Part shown: piece by piece, positions 12,246-20,730 of the stretch
Layout: every line of letters begins with the position of its first letter
Position numbering within the stretch: the stretch's first letter is position 1
IMG/VR virus record: IMGVR_UViG_3300021376_000037
Location: 1-64,000 of that record
Origin: a virus
DNA: 64,000 nt
Strand: one strand, 5' to 3'
Translations under genes and position numbers: made by a program
The notes under the pieces: generated by a model
What the model was told of the DNA's origin: nothing
What the model saw: only the letters and a program-made list of their open reading frames with translations
Database searches by the model: none

Positions 12246-12472
12246 TGGAACATCAAATAGGCGATTTGCTGCTTGCACAAACTGTTGACGGTGGTATAAT
12301 GTTTGGACTAATAACAAACATTGTAGAATCGGAGCAAGACACATTTTTAAATTTGTATACAGTAACTTGGTTTAAAGGAGAGGATATAAAGGATACAAGA
12401 GATTATACGTATAATAACATTATTAGACTTAAAATGAACTTAAGCGACTATTTTAATGAAGATAAGGTATAA
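12245..12472 (+). CDS. SH3/KOW-like small barrel protein, paralog 8
   Basis: 75 residues. HQIGDLLLAQTV, MFGLITNIV, LYTVTWF and YNNIIRLK follow the family strand order. Coupled to paralog 7 by TAATG. Confidence 0.6.
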   Translation: MEHQIGDLLLAQTVDGGIMFGLITNIVESEQDTFLNLYTVTWFKGEDIKDTRDYTYNNIIRLKMNLSDYFNEDKV

Positions 12473-12474
12473 AC

Positions 12475-12648
12475 ATGAATTCTGAACAATTACAAGGTTT
12501 AATCAAATTATCAAAGCATTTTATAACAGTTTGCGTCACCGTATTATCTCTTTTTGTTATTTATAAAGTAGCTACGTCCTATTGGGTAAATCCACCAATA
12601 AAACAGGAGCCGCGTTATAAAAATACATTACAAAGAGACATAAATTAA
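12475..12648 (+). CDS. 57-residue single-pass membrane protein
   Basis: An N-terminal amphipathic part, a hydrophobic span FITVCVTVLSLFVIY, and then a basic Pro-containing tail. AAGGTATAAAC precedes the ATG. It lies directly before the signal-peptide transglycosylase gene, so a link to envelope passage or lysis is possible but unproven. Confidence 0.55.
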   Translation: MNSEQLQGLIKLSKHFITVCVTVLSLFVIYKVATSYWVNPPIKQEPRYKNTLQRDIN

Positions 12649-12649
12649 T

Positions 12650-13282
12650 ATGAAAAAAATAATAATTGCTTTAAGCTTTTTGTTTATGAGTGTTTCACCA
12701 GCACCAATTATGAAACCTCTGCTATGGGAACAAAAAAATCCAAAGCGAATTAAATGGAGTGAGCATACGTTTCAACAAATATATAGAAATTATGATTCAT
12801 TTGATAACGTAAAAGATATGCAATTCTTTTGCCCTAATTTTTATAATTTGAACCGTGATCAAAAAGTAAATGTATGGGGACAACTTATTGCAGCAATGTC
12901 TTGGTACGAAAGTGGTCATAATCCAAAAGCAAGGTTTCCACAACCAAGCTTAGGTATAGATCCAATAACAAATAAATATACCTGTGCAGAAGGTTTATTA
13001 CAATTAGGTTATGCAGATACAATGTGGCATTCCCAATGCGATTTTAATTGGACGCAAGATATACAGTTTGAAGAGAATGACAGTAGAAAAACTACATTTG
13101 ACCCATACATAAATTTAAAATGCGGAATAGGTATTTTAGCTAATCAAATACAAAGACATGGTAAAATTATCCTAAACCGTGGAGCATATTGGTCTGTATT
13201 AAAAGATGGACACAAAAATAGCAGATTAGAAGGCATAAGAAAGATAGTCATACAATACGACATGTGTAAAATAAATGAATAA
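12650..13282 (+). CDS. Secreted lytic transglycosylase (SLT-type lysozyme fold)
   Basis: 210 residues. A signal peptide (MKKIIIALSFLFMSVSPAP) is followed by an SLT-like core: AAMSWYESGHNPKA around Glu87, the expected catalytic acid, then AEGLLQLGYADT and a C-terminal helix region with CGIGILANQI. This order matches soluble lytic transglycosylases that cleave peptidoglycan glycan strands. Export by the host Sec pathway is predicted. It may act in lysis or in modifying the host wall. It overlaps the next gene by 8 nt. Confidence 0.75.
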   Translation: MKKIIIALSFLFMSVSPAPIMKPLLWEQKNPKRIKWSEHTFQQIYRNYDSFDNVKDMQFFCPNFYNLNRDQKVNVWGQLIAAMSWYESGHNPKARFPQPSLGIDPITNKYTCAEGLLQLGYADTMWHSQCDFNWTQDIQFEENDSRKTTFDPYINLKCGIGILANQIQRHGKIILNRGAYWSVLKDGHKNSRLEGIRKIVIQYDMCKINE

Positions 13283-13598
13283 TAACATAAAGATAGCAAT
13301 AGTGGCACTATGTCTGATTAGTAACGGAATATTTGCAGCATTTCTTTCCAAATCTATCCGTTCTGGAAATACCGAATGGTATTGGTCATATTTAACAAGT
13401 TTTATTAGTGCTTCTATATTTGCTTATCAACTAAAAGAAAGAATGTTGCCACTAACAGTAACTTCTGTATTCCAAACGTTTTTCTTTCATGCAGCTTGGT
13501 ATGCGACAGCATTTTTTATTATGTCTAACGAATTACATGGACATAAATTAATAGGACTTTTGCTTGCTTTTTGTGGTATGATAGTAATGAGTCTATAA
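13275..13598 (+). CDS. Four-helix membrane protein, SMR/EamA-half-like
   Basis: 107 residues with about four hydrophobic spans; it ends GLLLAFCGMIVMSL. It resembles the protein at 23197-23499 in length, span spacing and C-terminal motif, so the two are probable paralogs. The C-terminus recalls half of an EamA or small multidrug resistance transporter. Transport function is not shown. Confidence 0.55.
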   Translation: MNNNIKIAIVALCLISNGIFAAFLSKSIRSGNTEWYWSYLTSFISASIFAYQLKERMLPLTVTSVFQTFFFHAAWYATAFFIMSNELHGHKLIGLLLAFCGMIVMSL

Positions 13599-13607
13599 GG
13601 AGGCTTT

Positions 13608-13862
13608 ATGAGTTATTCACAAGCAGAAATACAAAACGCTGTAAATTATTCATGTGAAAGTTGTGACAACGAAACATTTAAGCAGGTATTTGTAATTAAA
13701 AGAATTTCAGCCCTAGTTTCAAAAGAAGGTAAAGATACATTTGTTCCAATTCCTATTTTTTCATGCGATATATGTGGTCATATAAATGAAATTTTTTCTA
13801 AAGATTTAAAAATCAACGATAAGTCCTCAGAAAAAGATTCAGTTTCTAACATACAATTATAA
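13608..13862 (+). CDS. Conserved phage zinc-ribbon protein
   Basis: 84 residues. CESCDNETFKQVF (CxxC), a FVIKRISALVS strand and CDICGHIN (CxxC) form a zinc ribbon typical of a small family in large myoviruses. AAGGAGG lies 8 nt before the ATG. Role unknown. Confidence 0.65.
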   Translation: MSYSQAEIQNAVNYSCESCDNETFKQVFVIKRISALVSKEGKDTFVPIPIFSCDICGHINEIFSKDLKINDKSSEKDSVSNIQL

Positions 13863-13867
13863 ACTAG

Positions 13868-13896
13868 TTGACTGTTAGTTCAAATAAATGTATGAT
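13868..13896 (+). promoter_or_regulatory. Sigma70-like promoter
   Basis: TTGACT (13868-13873), 17 bp, TATGAT (13891-13896), upstream of the HNH gene. ATG 13907 is 10 nt after the -10; ATG 13922 has GGAG upstream. Confidence 0.6.
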
Positions 13897-13921
13897 TGGC
13901 AGATAAATGGAGACTTTAAAT

Positions 13922-14446
13922 ATGAAAGTTCTTGCTTTATCTGCCAATTATGAACCTTTAGGAGTGGTAACTTGGGAGCGTGCTATTACGCTGGTTTACT
14001 CTAATAAGGCGTTTACTGTTGAAGAATATAATTGCACTGTCCGGTCGCCTTCTACAGAATTTAAAGTTCCGGCAGTTATAGTTTTTAAAAAAGGTTATAT
14101 TGGCAATAAACGAAATTCTGTAAGATTTTCTCGTAGAAACGTTTGGATTCGTGATGAAGGTAAATGCCAATACTGCCATTTACACGTTTCTCTTTCTACT
14201 TTTACAATCGATCACGTTATTCCAAAGAAAAACGGTGGACAAACAGTATGGGATAATGTTGTTGCCTGTTGTTATGCCTGCAATCAGAAAAAAGGCGATA
14301 AAACTGTAAAAGAAACCGGTTTCAAGCTATTTAAATTACCGAAGAAACCAAATAGACTTCCATATATTCAAGAAATAACTGATGGACAATATAATTTAGA
14401 AAAAAATATTCCTGAACAATGGAAGTTCTATTTAGAAAGATTTTAA
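13922..14446 (+). CDS. HNH endonuclease
   Basis: 174 residues. The N-terminus MKVLALSANYEPLGVVTW is typical of a free-standing HNH family of phages and bacteria. The HNH core has CQYC, the DH pair in FTIDHVIPKKNGG, a central Asn (VWDNVVACC) and CYAC, so all metal and catalytic positions are present. ATG 13907 would add five residues. It may nick DNA in packaging or recombination, or be a selfish endonuclease. Next to a DEDDh exonuclease. Confidence 0.75.
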   Translation: MKVLALSANYEPLGVVTWERAITLVYSNKAFTVEEYNCTVRSPSTEFKVPAVIVFKKGYIGNKRNSVRFSRRNVWIRDEGKCQYCHLHVSLSTFTIDHVIPKKNGGQTVWDNVVACCYACNQKKGDKTVKETGFKLFKLPKKPNRLPYIQEITDGQYNLEKNIPEQWKFYLERF

Positions 14447-15061
14447 ATGAGAATTACAGTTATTGATACCGAAACAACAGGTCTAGACTTGTCAAAGCAT
14501 GAAATTATTCAAATTGGAGTAGTGCAACTACAACAAGAAGATTTCGGAGATATAAAATCTCTAGCAGAATATGAATGTAATATTCGGCCATACAATATTA
14601 AATCTGCTAGTCCAGAAGCATTAAAAATTAATGGCTATACAGAAGAAAAATGGAAACATTCAATTAGTTTTAAAGATATGTTTAACCCATTAAATCATAT
14701 TTGGGAAAAAAGCGACCTACTTCTTGGACAAAATCTTATATTTGATTTACGATTTATTACTAAACATTATAAAAGATATGGCCTTGATAGACCAATGTTT
14801 CCTCGCTATTTAGACACTAAACACATGGGTTCTCAATTAGTTAACGAAGGAATTATGAAATCATCTTCAATGGACAGCATGTGCAAGCATTTTAATATAA
14901 AGTTTAAAGGCAGGGCACATACAGCGTTGACAGATTGCCAAAGGACTGTTACTCTATGGAGACAGTTGGGTAAGTACGCAGAAGCAAAGAAGTTTTCCTA
15001 CGAGGAGCCATACGATCCACATGCAAAAACGAATTCTAATGCCAGATCATCTAAGCAATAA
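14447..15061 (+). CDS. DnaQ-like DEDDh 3'-5' exonuclease
   Basis: 204 residues. DTETTG (Asp7, Glu9), FD at Asp100 and HTALTDC (His158, Asp163) give all four DEDDh positions. The length and single domain fit free-standing proofreading or RNase T-like exonucleases. It starts the base after the HNH stop, so the two nucleases are co-expressed. Substrate (DNA or RNA) is open. Confidence 0.8.
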   Translation: MRITVIDTETTGLDLSKHEIIQIGVVQLQQEDFGDIKSLAEYECNIRPYNIKSASPEALKINGYTEEKWKHSISFKDMFNPLNHIWEKSDLLLGQNLIFDLRFITKHYKRYGLDRPMFPRYLDTKHMGSQLVNEGIMKSSSMDSMCKHFNIKFKGRAHTALTDCQRTVTLWRQLGKYAEAKKFSYEEPYDPHAKTNSNARSSKQ

Positions 15062-15215
15062 AGATGTAGACAGTATAGTGTATGTTTTTTCTAAAATGTC
15101 TGTTGCTTCAAAACACGATTTCCTAGCAGCGTTGATGGTAGAACACCCAGAACACTTTCCAAAAATCACTGATGCCCTTGGAAACGATTACAAAAAATCT
15201 ATGGTGCTAGCATGA
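15021..15215 (+). CDS. Hypothetical protein
   Basis: 64 residues (58 if ATG 15039 is used). SIVYVFSKMSVASKHDFLAA and AALMVEHPEHFP look helical. It overlaps the exonuclease end by 41 nt and shares ATGA with the next gene. Function unknown; the start is uncertain. Confidence 0.5.
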   Translation: MQKRILMPDHLSNKDVDSIVYVFSKMSVASKHDFLAALMVEHPEHFPKITDALGNDYKKSMVLA

Positions 15216-15430
15216 AAGAGGGAGATTTAGTTAAAGTTGCTATTGACAATAAAAATGATAAAATGTTTGCATATGGCATATTAACTAATAATACCCCAGA
15301 AACTGGTCTTGATGGATATAAAGAAGTATGGTTGTTTAAATATCCAAATATATTTGGTGATATGCCTCCTCAAAAAAGCTTATACGTTAAAGAACGTATT
15401 ACCCACATCAAGACGTTTGAAGATTGGTAG
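15212..15430 (+). CDS. SH3/KOW-like small barrel protein, paralog 9
   Basis: 72 residues. MKEGDLVKVAIDN, FAYGILTNN, EVWLFKY and ERITHIKTF follow the barrel pattern of the 8.7-12.5 kb family, though more diverged. ATGA overlap with the previous gene. Confidence 0.55.
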   Translation: MKEGDLVKVAIDNKNDKMFAYGILTNNTPETGLDGYKEVWLFKYPNIFGDMPPQKSLYVKERITHIKTFEDW

Positions 15431-15473
15431 GACTAAATAATATATGGGTATTTATGCCCATAAGGAGTTTGAT

Positions 15474-15626
15474 ATGTTCCTCCCAGCCATAGCTGAAAAA
15501 CTAAAGAAAGAAAAAGATCTACCAATTGAAAAACATTTAGAATTGCCTATATATTACGAACAAATGCCGCAAAATAAACAAGAAAAACAATCAAATCAAA
15601 CAGTTATACATATTCAAATAATCTAA
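15474..15626 (+). CDS. Small acidic/polar protein
   Basis: 50 residues starting MFLPAIAEKLKKEKDLPIE and ending TVIHIQII. AAGGAG lies 9 nt before this ATG, so it is preferred over ATG 15444. Probably helical then extended. No family named. A strong terminator follows. Confidence 0.5.
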   Translation: MFLPAIAEKLKKEKDLPIEKHLELPIYYEQMPQNKQEKQSNQTVIHIQII

Positions 15627-15651
15627 TTAAAATAGAAATTTAAGATGTGAG

Positions 15652-15687
15652 AAACTACTTATGACATAGCGCATAAGTAGTTTTTTT
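15652..15687 (+). terminator. Strong Rho-independent terminator
   Basis: A perfect 12-bp stem AAACTACTTATG / CATAAGTAGTTT, loop ACATAGCG, ending in a seven-T run (15681-15687). It separates the nuclease operon from the gene at 15694. Confidence 0.85.
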
Positions 15688-15693
15688 CATTTT

Positions 15694-16515
15694 ATGAACC
15701 TATTACTAGAAAACATTAGTTACGACGATCTTAAAAAATATCTAAAAGAGTTCTATAATTATGCTAAAAAAGAACTTGTGTTAGATAGACCTCCGCGTTT
15801 ATTCTTAAAAGAAGATCAAGAAAACGCAAATGATTTATTAGGAAAAACAGGATATTACGATCCGCAAAAGGAAGAAATACATTTATTTATAACTGATAGA
15901 CACGGTAAAGATATAATTCGTTCTTTTTCACATGAACTAGTGCATCACTGTCAAAAATTACATGGTATGAACGATAATATCGATTTGTCAGCGACAAAAG
16001 ATCCTGCATATGCTTCTAAGAATCCGCAGTTAAGAGAAATGGAACGTGATGCTTTTGAGCGCGGAAATATGATTTTTAGAGATTGGACAGACATGAAAAA
16101 ATCGGAGAAAAACAAAATGTTAAATGAAAAGAAAAGTAAAGGTAAAAAACCAAAAACTTTTGCGGGTAAAGTAAAAAGAGTGCAACAAAAAAATCCTGAT
16201 CTTTCTAAATCTTCTGCTGAAAGAATTATAGGCGCTCAAGTTGCTGGTGAAAAAAAGAATGAAACAAAAAAACCATTAACTATTAAAGAAAAGGCAAAAT
16301 TACAAGCTAAAGAACATGTAAAAGCAGCTTTGGGAAGAGGAGATTATATGAAAGAAGAAAGTCCGCAAGAAATAAAAGAAGAATTAAAGCAAGAGCAAAA
16401 TAAAAATCCATATCCTCAATTATTTACTGAAAAAGAGCGTTTGCTAAAAGACGCCTTTAATAAAAGAGAAGATGTTATATATCAAGAATTAATTCGCAGA
16501 TTTATTAAAAAATAA
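15694..16515 (+). CDS. Metallopeptidase-like protein with long basic tail
   Basis: 273 residues. The N-terminal domain has HELVH at residues 80-84 and a downstream MERDAFERGN that could give the third zinc ligand. The second half (~130-270) is Lys/Glu-rich and low in complexity. Similar two-part proteins occur near structural genes of large myoviruses, so processing of virion proteins is a plausible but unproven role. Its ATG follows the terminator by only seven bases, with no obvious promoter. Confidence 0.55.
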   Translation: MNLLLENISYDDLKKYLKEFYNYAKKELVLDRPPRLFLKEDQENANDLLGKTGYYDPQKEEIHLFITDRHGKDIIRSFSHELVHHCQKLHGMNDNIDLSATKDPAYASKNPQLREMERDAFERGNMIFRDWTDMKKSEKNKMLNEKKSKGKKPKTFAGKVKRVQQKNPDLSKSSAERIIGAQVAGEKKNETKKPLTIKEKAKLQAKEHVKAALGRGDYMKEESPQEIKEELKQEQNKNPYPQLFTEKERLLKDAFNKREDVIYQELIRRFIKK

Positions 16516-16677
16516 ATGGCAAGAGATTTTACAATAAAAATTGATCCTAATGAATTAACTGGTAGTGTTAACGGTAATATTGTACAAGTGCCGTTTATTA
16601 GACACGTTAATAGTGTGCCGTCGCTTAAGCAAGATTCAGAAGCTTATACGGTTTATAATGGTGGAAAAAAGGTATAA
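16516..16677 (+). CDS. Hypothetical protein, 53 residues
   Basis: Starts MARDFTIKIDPNELTGSVNG, strand-rich and polar. It starts directly after the previous stop and ends three bases before the next gene, so it is a tight operon member. Function unknown. Confidence 0.5.
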   Translation: MARDFTIKIDPNELTGSVNGNIVQVPFIRHVNSVPSLKQDSEAYTVYNGGKKV

Positions 16678-16680
16678 CCC

Positions 16681-18159
16681 ATGTCACAAACTATTTTAGA
16701 GAGCGGTTTAGAAACTAAAAAAGAATTAACTTTTTCTAAAATAAAAGAAATTTTAACTTCCGCTTGCGATGTTAGTTTAAAAAAAACAAAAGAGCTATCA
16801 GGACAAAAAGTTTTTATTTCCTTTGTTGACGGCAAGGCAAGAACAATTATCAATTCATCAGATAAAAAAACTGGTGGTATTACAGCAGCTGAAATAGAAA
16901 ATAAAATATCTGATAAAGATAAAAGTTTGTCGTTGAAAAATGCAATTAATAGTTTTGAAAAAATAATAAATACATATATTAGTCATGAGCAACAAAAAGA
17001 ATTATTTGAAGAAACAGATACAGATAATTTACAACAAGAAGAAAAAAGATATATTTATTATTTTGGTTTTCAAATAATGGATCATAGTAACAATGAAATG
17101 ATAAATTATGATACAAAAACTTTTATTTTAAATCATAATGAATATAAAAAAATAGATTATGCAACAGGTAAAGAAATACCTGCTGATTCTTCCGATGTGT
17201 CTAAAAGATCTAATAAGTTAGAAAAAATTATCAACTCTGCCCAAGACGATAAGAATTCAGATTCTAATCACAATGAAATATCAGCTTTTAAAAAATTATC
17301 TTCTTTATCTGATAAGGTTCCTTTAAATACAGCGATAAATAAAATTGATTCTTTATTATCTGCTACTAACAGTTATATAAATAACGAAGAGTTATCTTTA
17401 ACAGACGAATCTTCTATAGATGATTTTATGTTAGCAAGAGTTATCGCTTATATAAACACTATTTTAAAACATAAAAAAATTAATGTAGACCCCATGTTAA
17501 AAGTTGCTATTGCTAAAACTGTTATGGGGGTCGGTGGAATATCTATAGTTGATATTTCTAAAAAATTAGAAGACAAAGATAAAAAATATATAAAAGAAAA
17601 TATAATTAACCCAAATAGTAAAAAAGCTATTATAAAAAAGTCTATCTATCCATTAGAGCTTATAATTAATAATTTTGCTGTAGATATGCTAAAAGGAATG
17701 AAAAGCTTATTTTTATTAACTAAAAATAAAGATTTAGTAAGTATTAGCAAAGATATTGATTCAGCTATTAAGAGTATAGGTAATATAACGGACGGTGATA
17801 CTAAAAACATTTTAAAGAACGAAATAAGAAATCTTAAAAAAGCGGACGCCCTAAGCTCTACTAATAATGGTTTTACATTTATTTTTGATAATATTGTATA
17901 TAAATTTAATGGTAGTTACGAGCCAGTTAGTAAATTATTAAGTTTGCTAAATTACAAATCAGAAATTGAGCAATTAAATGAAAATGTTTTTGATATAAAT
18001 GATATAATTAGTGAAGTTTTATCCTGTAAAAAAGAAAAGTATAATTTATTACGTAAAAAGAAGAAAGTAAAGGAAATGGCGGCGGCTGGTATGGGGGGCG
18101 CAATTACAGGATTTGGTGCTCCACTGATAGTTAAACGTAGAAGCTTAAGGAGATATTAA
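16681..18159 (+). CDS. Hypothetical protein, possible virion component
   Basis: 492 residues, Lys/Ser/Asn-rich. The N-terminal part (VFISFVDGKARTIIN) may be a small alpha/beta domain; the rest looks helical. The C-terminus has a Gly/Ala segment (EMAAAGMGGAITGFGAPL) then KRRSLRRY. Such EM(A/S)AAG-type tails recur in virion-region proteins of marine myoviruses and might mark processed or packaged proteins. That is inference. Confidence 0.5.
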   Translation: MSQTILESGLETKKELTFSKIKEILTSACDVSLKKTKELSGQKVFISFVDGKARTIINSSDKKTGGITAAEIENKISDKDKSLSLKNAINSFEKIINTYISHEQQKELFEETDTDNLQQEEKRYIYYFGFQIMDHSNNEMINYDTKTFILNHNEYKKIDYATGKEIPADSSDVSKRSNKLEKIINSAQDDKNSDSNHNEISAFKKLSSLSDKVPLNTAINKIDSLLSATNSYINNEELSLTDESSIDDFMLARVIAYINTILKHKKINVDPMLKVAIAKTVMGVGGISIVDISKKLEDKDKKYIKENIINPNSKKAIIKKSIYPLELIINNFAVDMLKGMKSLFLLTKNKDLVSISKDIDSAIKSIGNITDGDTKNILKNEIRNLKKADALSSTNNGFTFIFDNIVYKFNGSYEPVSKLLSLLNYKSEIEQLNENVFDINDIISEVLSCKKEKYNLLRKKKKVKEMAAAGMGGAITGFGAPLIVKRRSLRRY

Positions 18160-18160
18160 G

Positions 18161-18997
18161 ATGGAACATGTGCAAGTATTAAGAGAATATGTACGAAATG
18201 TTTTGAGACAGTTAAAATCTAAACAAAGAGAAGAACTACGTCTAGAAAATCAAAACTTTAGAAGATTACGTAGAGAAATTCGTAAAGTATTGCGAGAAAA
18301 ACAAGACACTACTCAACATAATTCTACAGGTCTTAATGCATTAGAGAAACTTTTAAATAGCATTGTTCCAATTCTAGAAGTCGGATATAAAGATTTAAAA
18401 ACAGACGTTTCACAACGCACATCCTTCAAAGCACACATAGTACGTGGTATACAAAATTTATTGTCTACAGCAGATTTATATTCTAGAGTAGACGACGAAA
18501 TAACGGGTGATGTTGCTCCACAGGAAGAACCACAAGAACAATTAGAAGAAGAAGATGGCGTAGACGTAAAATTAACTCCTGAAAAGAATCCTAAGTTTAT
18601 TGATATTGACAAGGATAAAAAAGATAAAGAACAGCAGCAACAAAATGATCCAATGAATGCATTTCAACCAGTAGAAGGAGAAGACTTAACTGGTAGAAAC
18701 TTTGCCTTGGAAACATTCAAGAAAATTCAAAAACAAATTTTAGAAACATTTTCACTCCTTTCAGACGAAAAAGATAGAGATATTTTCTACAGATATTTAA
18801 TAACAAATGTTAAATTGTACTTTGACAAGTTTGAAACTGAATTACAAGCTACCCCGGAGGAACCCACAACTCCTGAATATGAAGCCGAGAAAGCAAAACT
18901 AGATGCAGAGTTACAAGCATCAGCACCACCGACTGGTGGAGAAATGGCAGCGCCACCGGAACCGGGATTAGAACAACCAATTGAAGAGCCAGCATAA
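18161..18997 (+). CDS. Acidic coiled-coil protein, possible scaffold/prohead core component
   Basis: 278 residues. A basic helical N-terminus (LREYVRNVLRQLKSK) leads into a conserved-looking helix bundle (~50-100). An acidic Glu/Gln/Pro linker, another helical domain (~185-235) and a Pro/Glu/Ala tail follow. A very charged coiled-coil layout fits a scaffold or internal head protein. CTTAAGGAGAT gives a strong ribosome-binding site. No capsid gene is present nearby to confirm this. Confidence 0.5.
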   Translation: MEHVQVLREYVRNVLRQLKSKQREELRLENQNFRRLRREIRKVLREKQDTTQHNSTGLNALEKLLNSIVPILEVGYKDLKTDVSQRTSFKAHIVRGIQNLLSTADLYSRVDDEITGDVAPQEEPQEQLEEEDGVDVKLTPEKNPKFIDIDKDKKDKEQQQQNDPMNAFQPVEGEDLTGRNFALETFKKIQKQILETFSLLSDEKDRDIFYRYLITNVKLYFDKFETELQATPEEPTTPEYEAEKAKLDAELQASAPPTGGEMAAPPEPGLEQPIEEPA

Positions 18998-19066
18998 TAA
19001 GCATAACCAGAAAGTACAACAACAAAAATTTGTAGTTAAATCTAAATATTAAAAAGGAATATAAAC

Positions 19067-19306
19067 ATGAATCCTGCAAAACGTAAAAAATTATACAGAC
19101 AAAGTTTAGCTCAACAAAAACAACAAGTTGCTGTTCAAGTTAAACCAGTTGAAAAATCAGTTGAAAAAAAAGAAGTAGTCGTTGAAAGCGTTGTTCAGCA
19201 AGCTGTTTCTACAGAATCTTCAAATGTGGAGCTAGGTTTAAAAGTGACTGAGACTACAGAAGACAAAAAAGATAAGAAAAAGAAAACTGCTACACAAGAA
19301 GCTTAA
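19067..19306 (+). CDS. Low-complexity Lys/Val/Glu-rich protein
   Basis: 79 residues with repeated VEKSVEKKEVVVESVV-type segments and a KKDKKKK tail. Probably disordered. AAAAAGGAAT precedes the ATG. It could be an internal head or DNA-binding protein; no family recognised. Confidence 0.5.
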   Translation: MNPAKRKKLYRQSLAQQKQQVAVQVKPVEKSVEKKEVVVESVVQQAVSTESSNVELGLKVTETTEDKKDKKKKTATQEA

Positions 19307-19309
19307 TTG

Positions 19310-19318
19310 TGTTATAGT
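19310..19318 (+). promoter_or_regulatory. Extended -10 promoter, near-leaderless
   Basis: TGTTATAGT, an extended -10. The ATG at 19327 is 8 nt after it and lacks a Shine-Dalgarno, so transcription and translation should start almost together. Confidence 0.5.
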
Positions 19319-19326
19319 GGTTAGTT

Positions 19327-19608
19327 ATGAGCCACAAAACATATAAGCTAATTGGTGAAGAAATAGGCAGTTTAGTAGATGAAAAAAATGCTGCATACGG
19401 TAGTTCGTTTGCTGAATCTTATAAAATCTTGAGCGTCTTATATCCAGATGGTATTAAACCACATCAATATACAGACGCTCTTGCTATTATAAGAGTAATA
19501 GATAAATTATTTAGAATAGCCAACAAAAAAGATGCATTTGGTGAATCTCCTTGGAGAGATATAGCAGGATATGCTATATTAGGAGTTGCCAATAATGAAA
19601 AAGAATAA
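19327..19608 (+). CDS. DUF1599-like (nucleotide-modification-associated) protein
   Basis: 93 residues. KNAAYGSSFAESYKIL, YPDGIKPHQYTDAL, RVIDKLFRIANKKDAFGE and SPWRDIAGYAI match the DUF1599 signature as I recall it. The family is linked by context to phage DNA-base modification, but its reaction is unknown. No other modification gene is seen in the window, so a role here is unproven. Confidence 0.75.
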   Translation: MSHKTYKLIGEEIGSLVDEKNAAYGSSFAESYKILSVLYPDGIKPHQYTDALAIIRVIDKLFRIANKKDAFGESPWRDIAGYAILGVANNEKE

Positions 19609-19993
19609 TTATAAAAATACTTGTAAAGATTATAGTATTAGTAAAGTATTAAGAGAAGAAAAAAGAAGTAATGAATACTTTGAAATAATGTTAAATAATT
19701 TAACTTTAGAAGAATTAATAGCTTTAAAGTTAGAATTAGGATATAAAGCTATTGGATTTCCTTTACATGGGTTTCCTGTTTGGAGAAGTACTAATTATAT
19801 AGTAAAAGACGCATTATTAAAATATGCTGTTTCAGCTACACAAACTAAAAGAGAGGCAATGAGATTTTTAGGTTTAGAATCAAAAAGATTCTTTAGATTA
19901 TTGAAAAAATTTAATATCAATGCCTATTTCACCAAACAGGAAAAACAAACAGATGAATATAACAAAAGATCAGTTGAAGAAAATATATCCTAA
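19595..19993 (+). CDS. Putative Fis-like helix-turn-helix protein
   Basis: 132 residues. The C-terminal segment SATQTKREAMRFLGLESKRF, then FRLLKKF, follows the Fis/NtrC C-terminal HTH pattern (TKxxAxxxLGIxxxxxxRxLKK). GGAG lies 8 nt before ATG 19595, which is preferred over ATG 19586. Probably a DNA-binding regulator; it is one candidate to act on phage operators. It overlaps the endolysin start. Confidence 0.6.
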   Translation: MKKNNYKNTCKDYSISKVLREEKRSNEYFEIMLNNLTLEELIALKLELGYKAIGFPLHGFPVWRSTNYIVKDALLKYAVSATQTKREAMRFLGLESKRFFRLLKKFNINAYFTKQEKQTDEYNKRSVEENIS

Positions 19994-20528
19994 TATAAGA
20001 CCTGAAAAACTAGAGGTATATACAAATGCTTTTAATAAAGTTTTTCCTTCTTATTGTATCGATACCCCTAGACGGATTGCTGCATTTCTTGGACAAGTCG
20101 GCGTCGAAAGCGGAGAACTCAGATACGACAAAGAACTAGGCTCTAAATGGAACAAGAGAGATGTCGGTAATCGATTTGAACCTGTTGGTACTCTTTATGA
20201 AGGACGCAAGAATTTAGGTAATACTCAAGTTGGCGATGGTCCTAAATTTATTGGTCGCGGCATTCTTCAGTTGACAGGTAGAGCAAACTATACTAATATG
20301 TCTAAGAAATTAGGAGTTGATTTAGTAAACAATCCTGAATTAGCATGTGATCCAGAAATAAGTACTAAAATTGCTTGTGAATATTTTAAAGAACGTGGTT
20401 TATTAGATTTATCTGATAAATGGAATTTAGAAGAAATAACACGTAGAGTAAATGGTAATGCTAAACTTCATCATGATTTGCGTGTACAATACAGCGAAAG
20501 AGCATTAAAAACTTTAAATCCATTTTAG
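19953..20528 (+). CDS. GH19 chitinase-like endolysin
   Basis: 191 residues. FLGQVGVESGELRYDKELG supplies the catalytic Glu52 and a second Glu61. GDGPKFIGRGILQLTGRANY is the GH19 core block. Length and lack of signal peptide fit a cytoplasmic endolysin that would need a holin. AGGAAAAAC precedes ATG 19953; the longer frame from 19920 lies in the previous gene. No holin is identified with certainty. Confidence 0.85.
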   Translation: MNITKDQLKKIYPNIRPEKLEVYTNAFNKVFPSYCIDTPRRIAAFLGQVGVESGELRYDKELGSKWNKRDVGNRFEPVGTLYEGRKNLGNTQVGDGPKFIGRGILQLTGRANYTNMSKKLGVDLVNNPELACDPEISTKIACEYFKERGLLDLSDKWNLEEITRRVNGNAKLHHDLRVQYSERALKTLNPF

Positions 20529-20529
20529 T

Positions 20530-20730
20530 ATGAATAATTATAAATTTTCCTGTGATGAATGTGGATGGCATAATGCTCCTAATATGATGGCTGTTGCACA
20601 TATCGGTTTTAAGTGGTATTGTAGTAGGTGTTTAGATAAATTCTTAAAAGAAGAAAAACGTAAACAAAAAGAAAAGCAACAAAGATTAGCAGAACAACAA
20701 TTAAATATTAGTGGCAGTAAGCCTGTATAG
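20530..20730 (+). CDS. Small zinc-ribbon protein ending inside tRNA-Thr
   Basis: 66 residues. CDECG and CSRC form a two-knuckle zinc ribbon, followed by a long charged helix (KEEKRKQKEKQQRLAEQ). Its last codons and its TAG stop lie within the 5' end of the tRNA-Thr gene, so ten bases are shared. Confidence 0.6.
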   Translation: MNNYKFSCDECGWHNAPNMMAVAHIGFKWYCSRCLDKFLKEEKRKQKEKQQRLAEQQLNISGSKPV

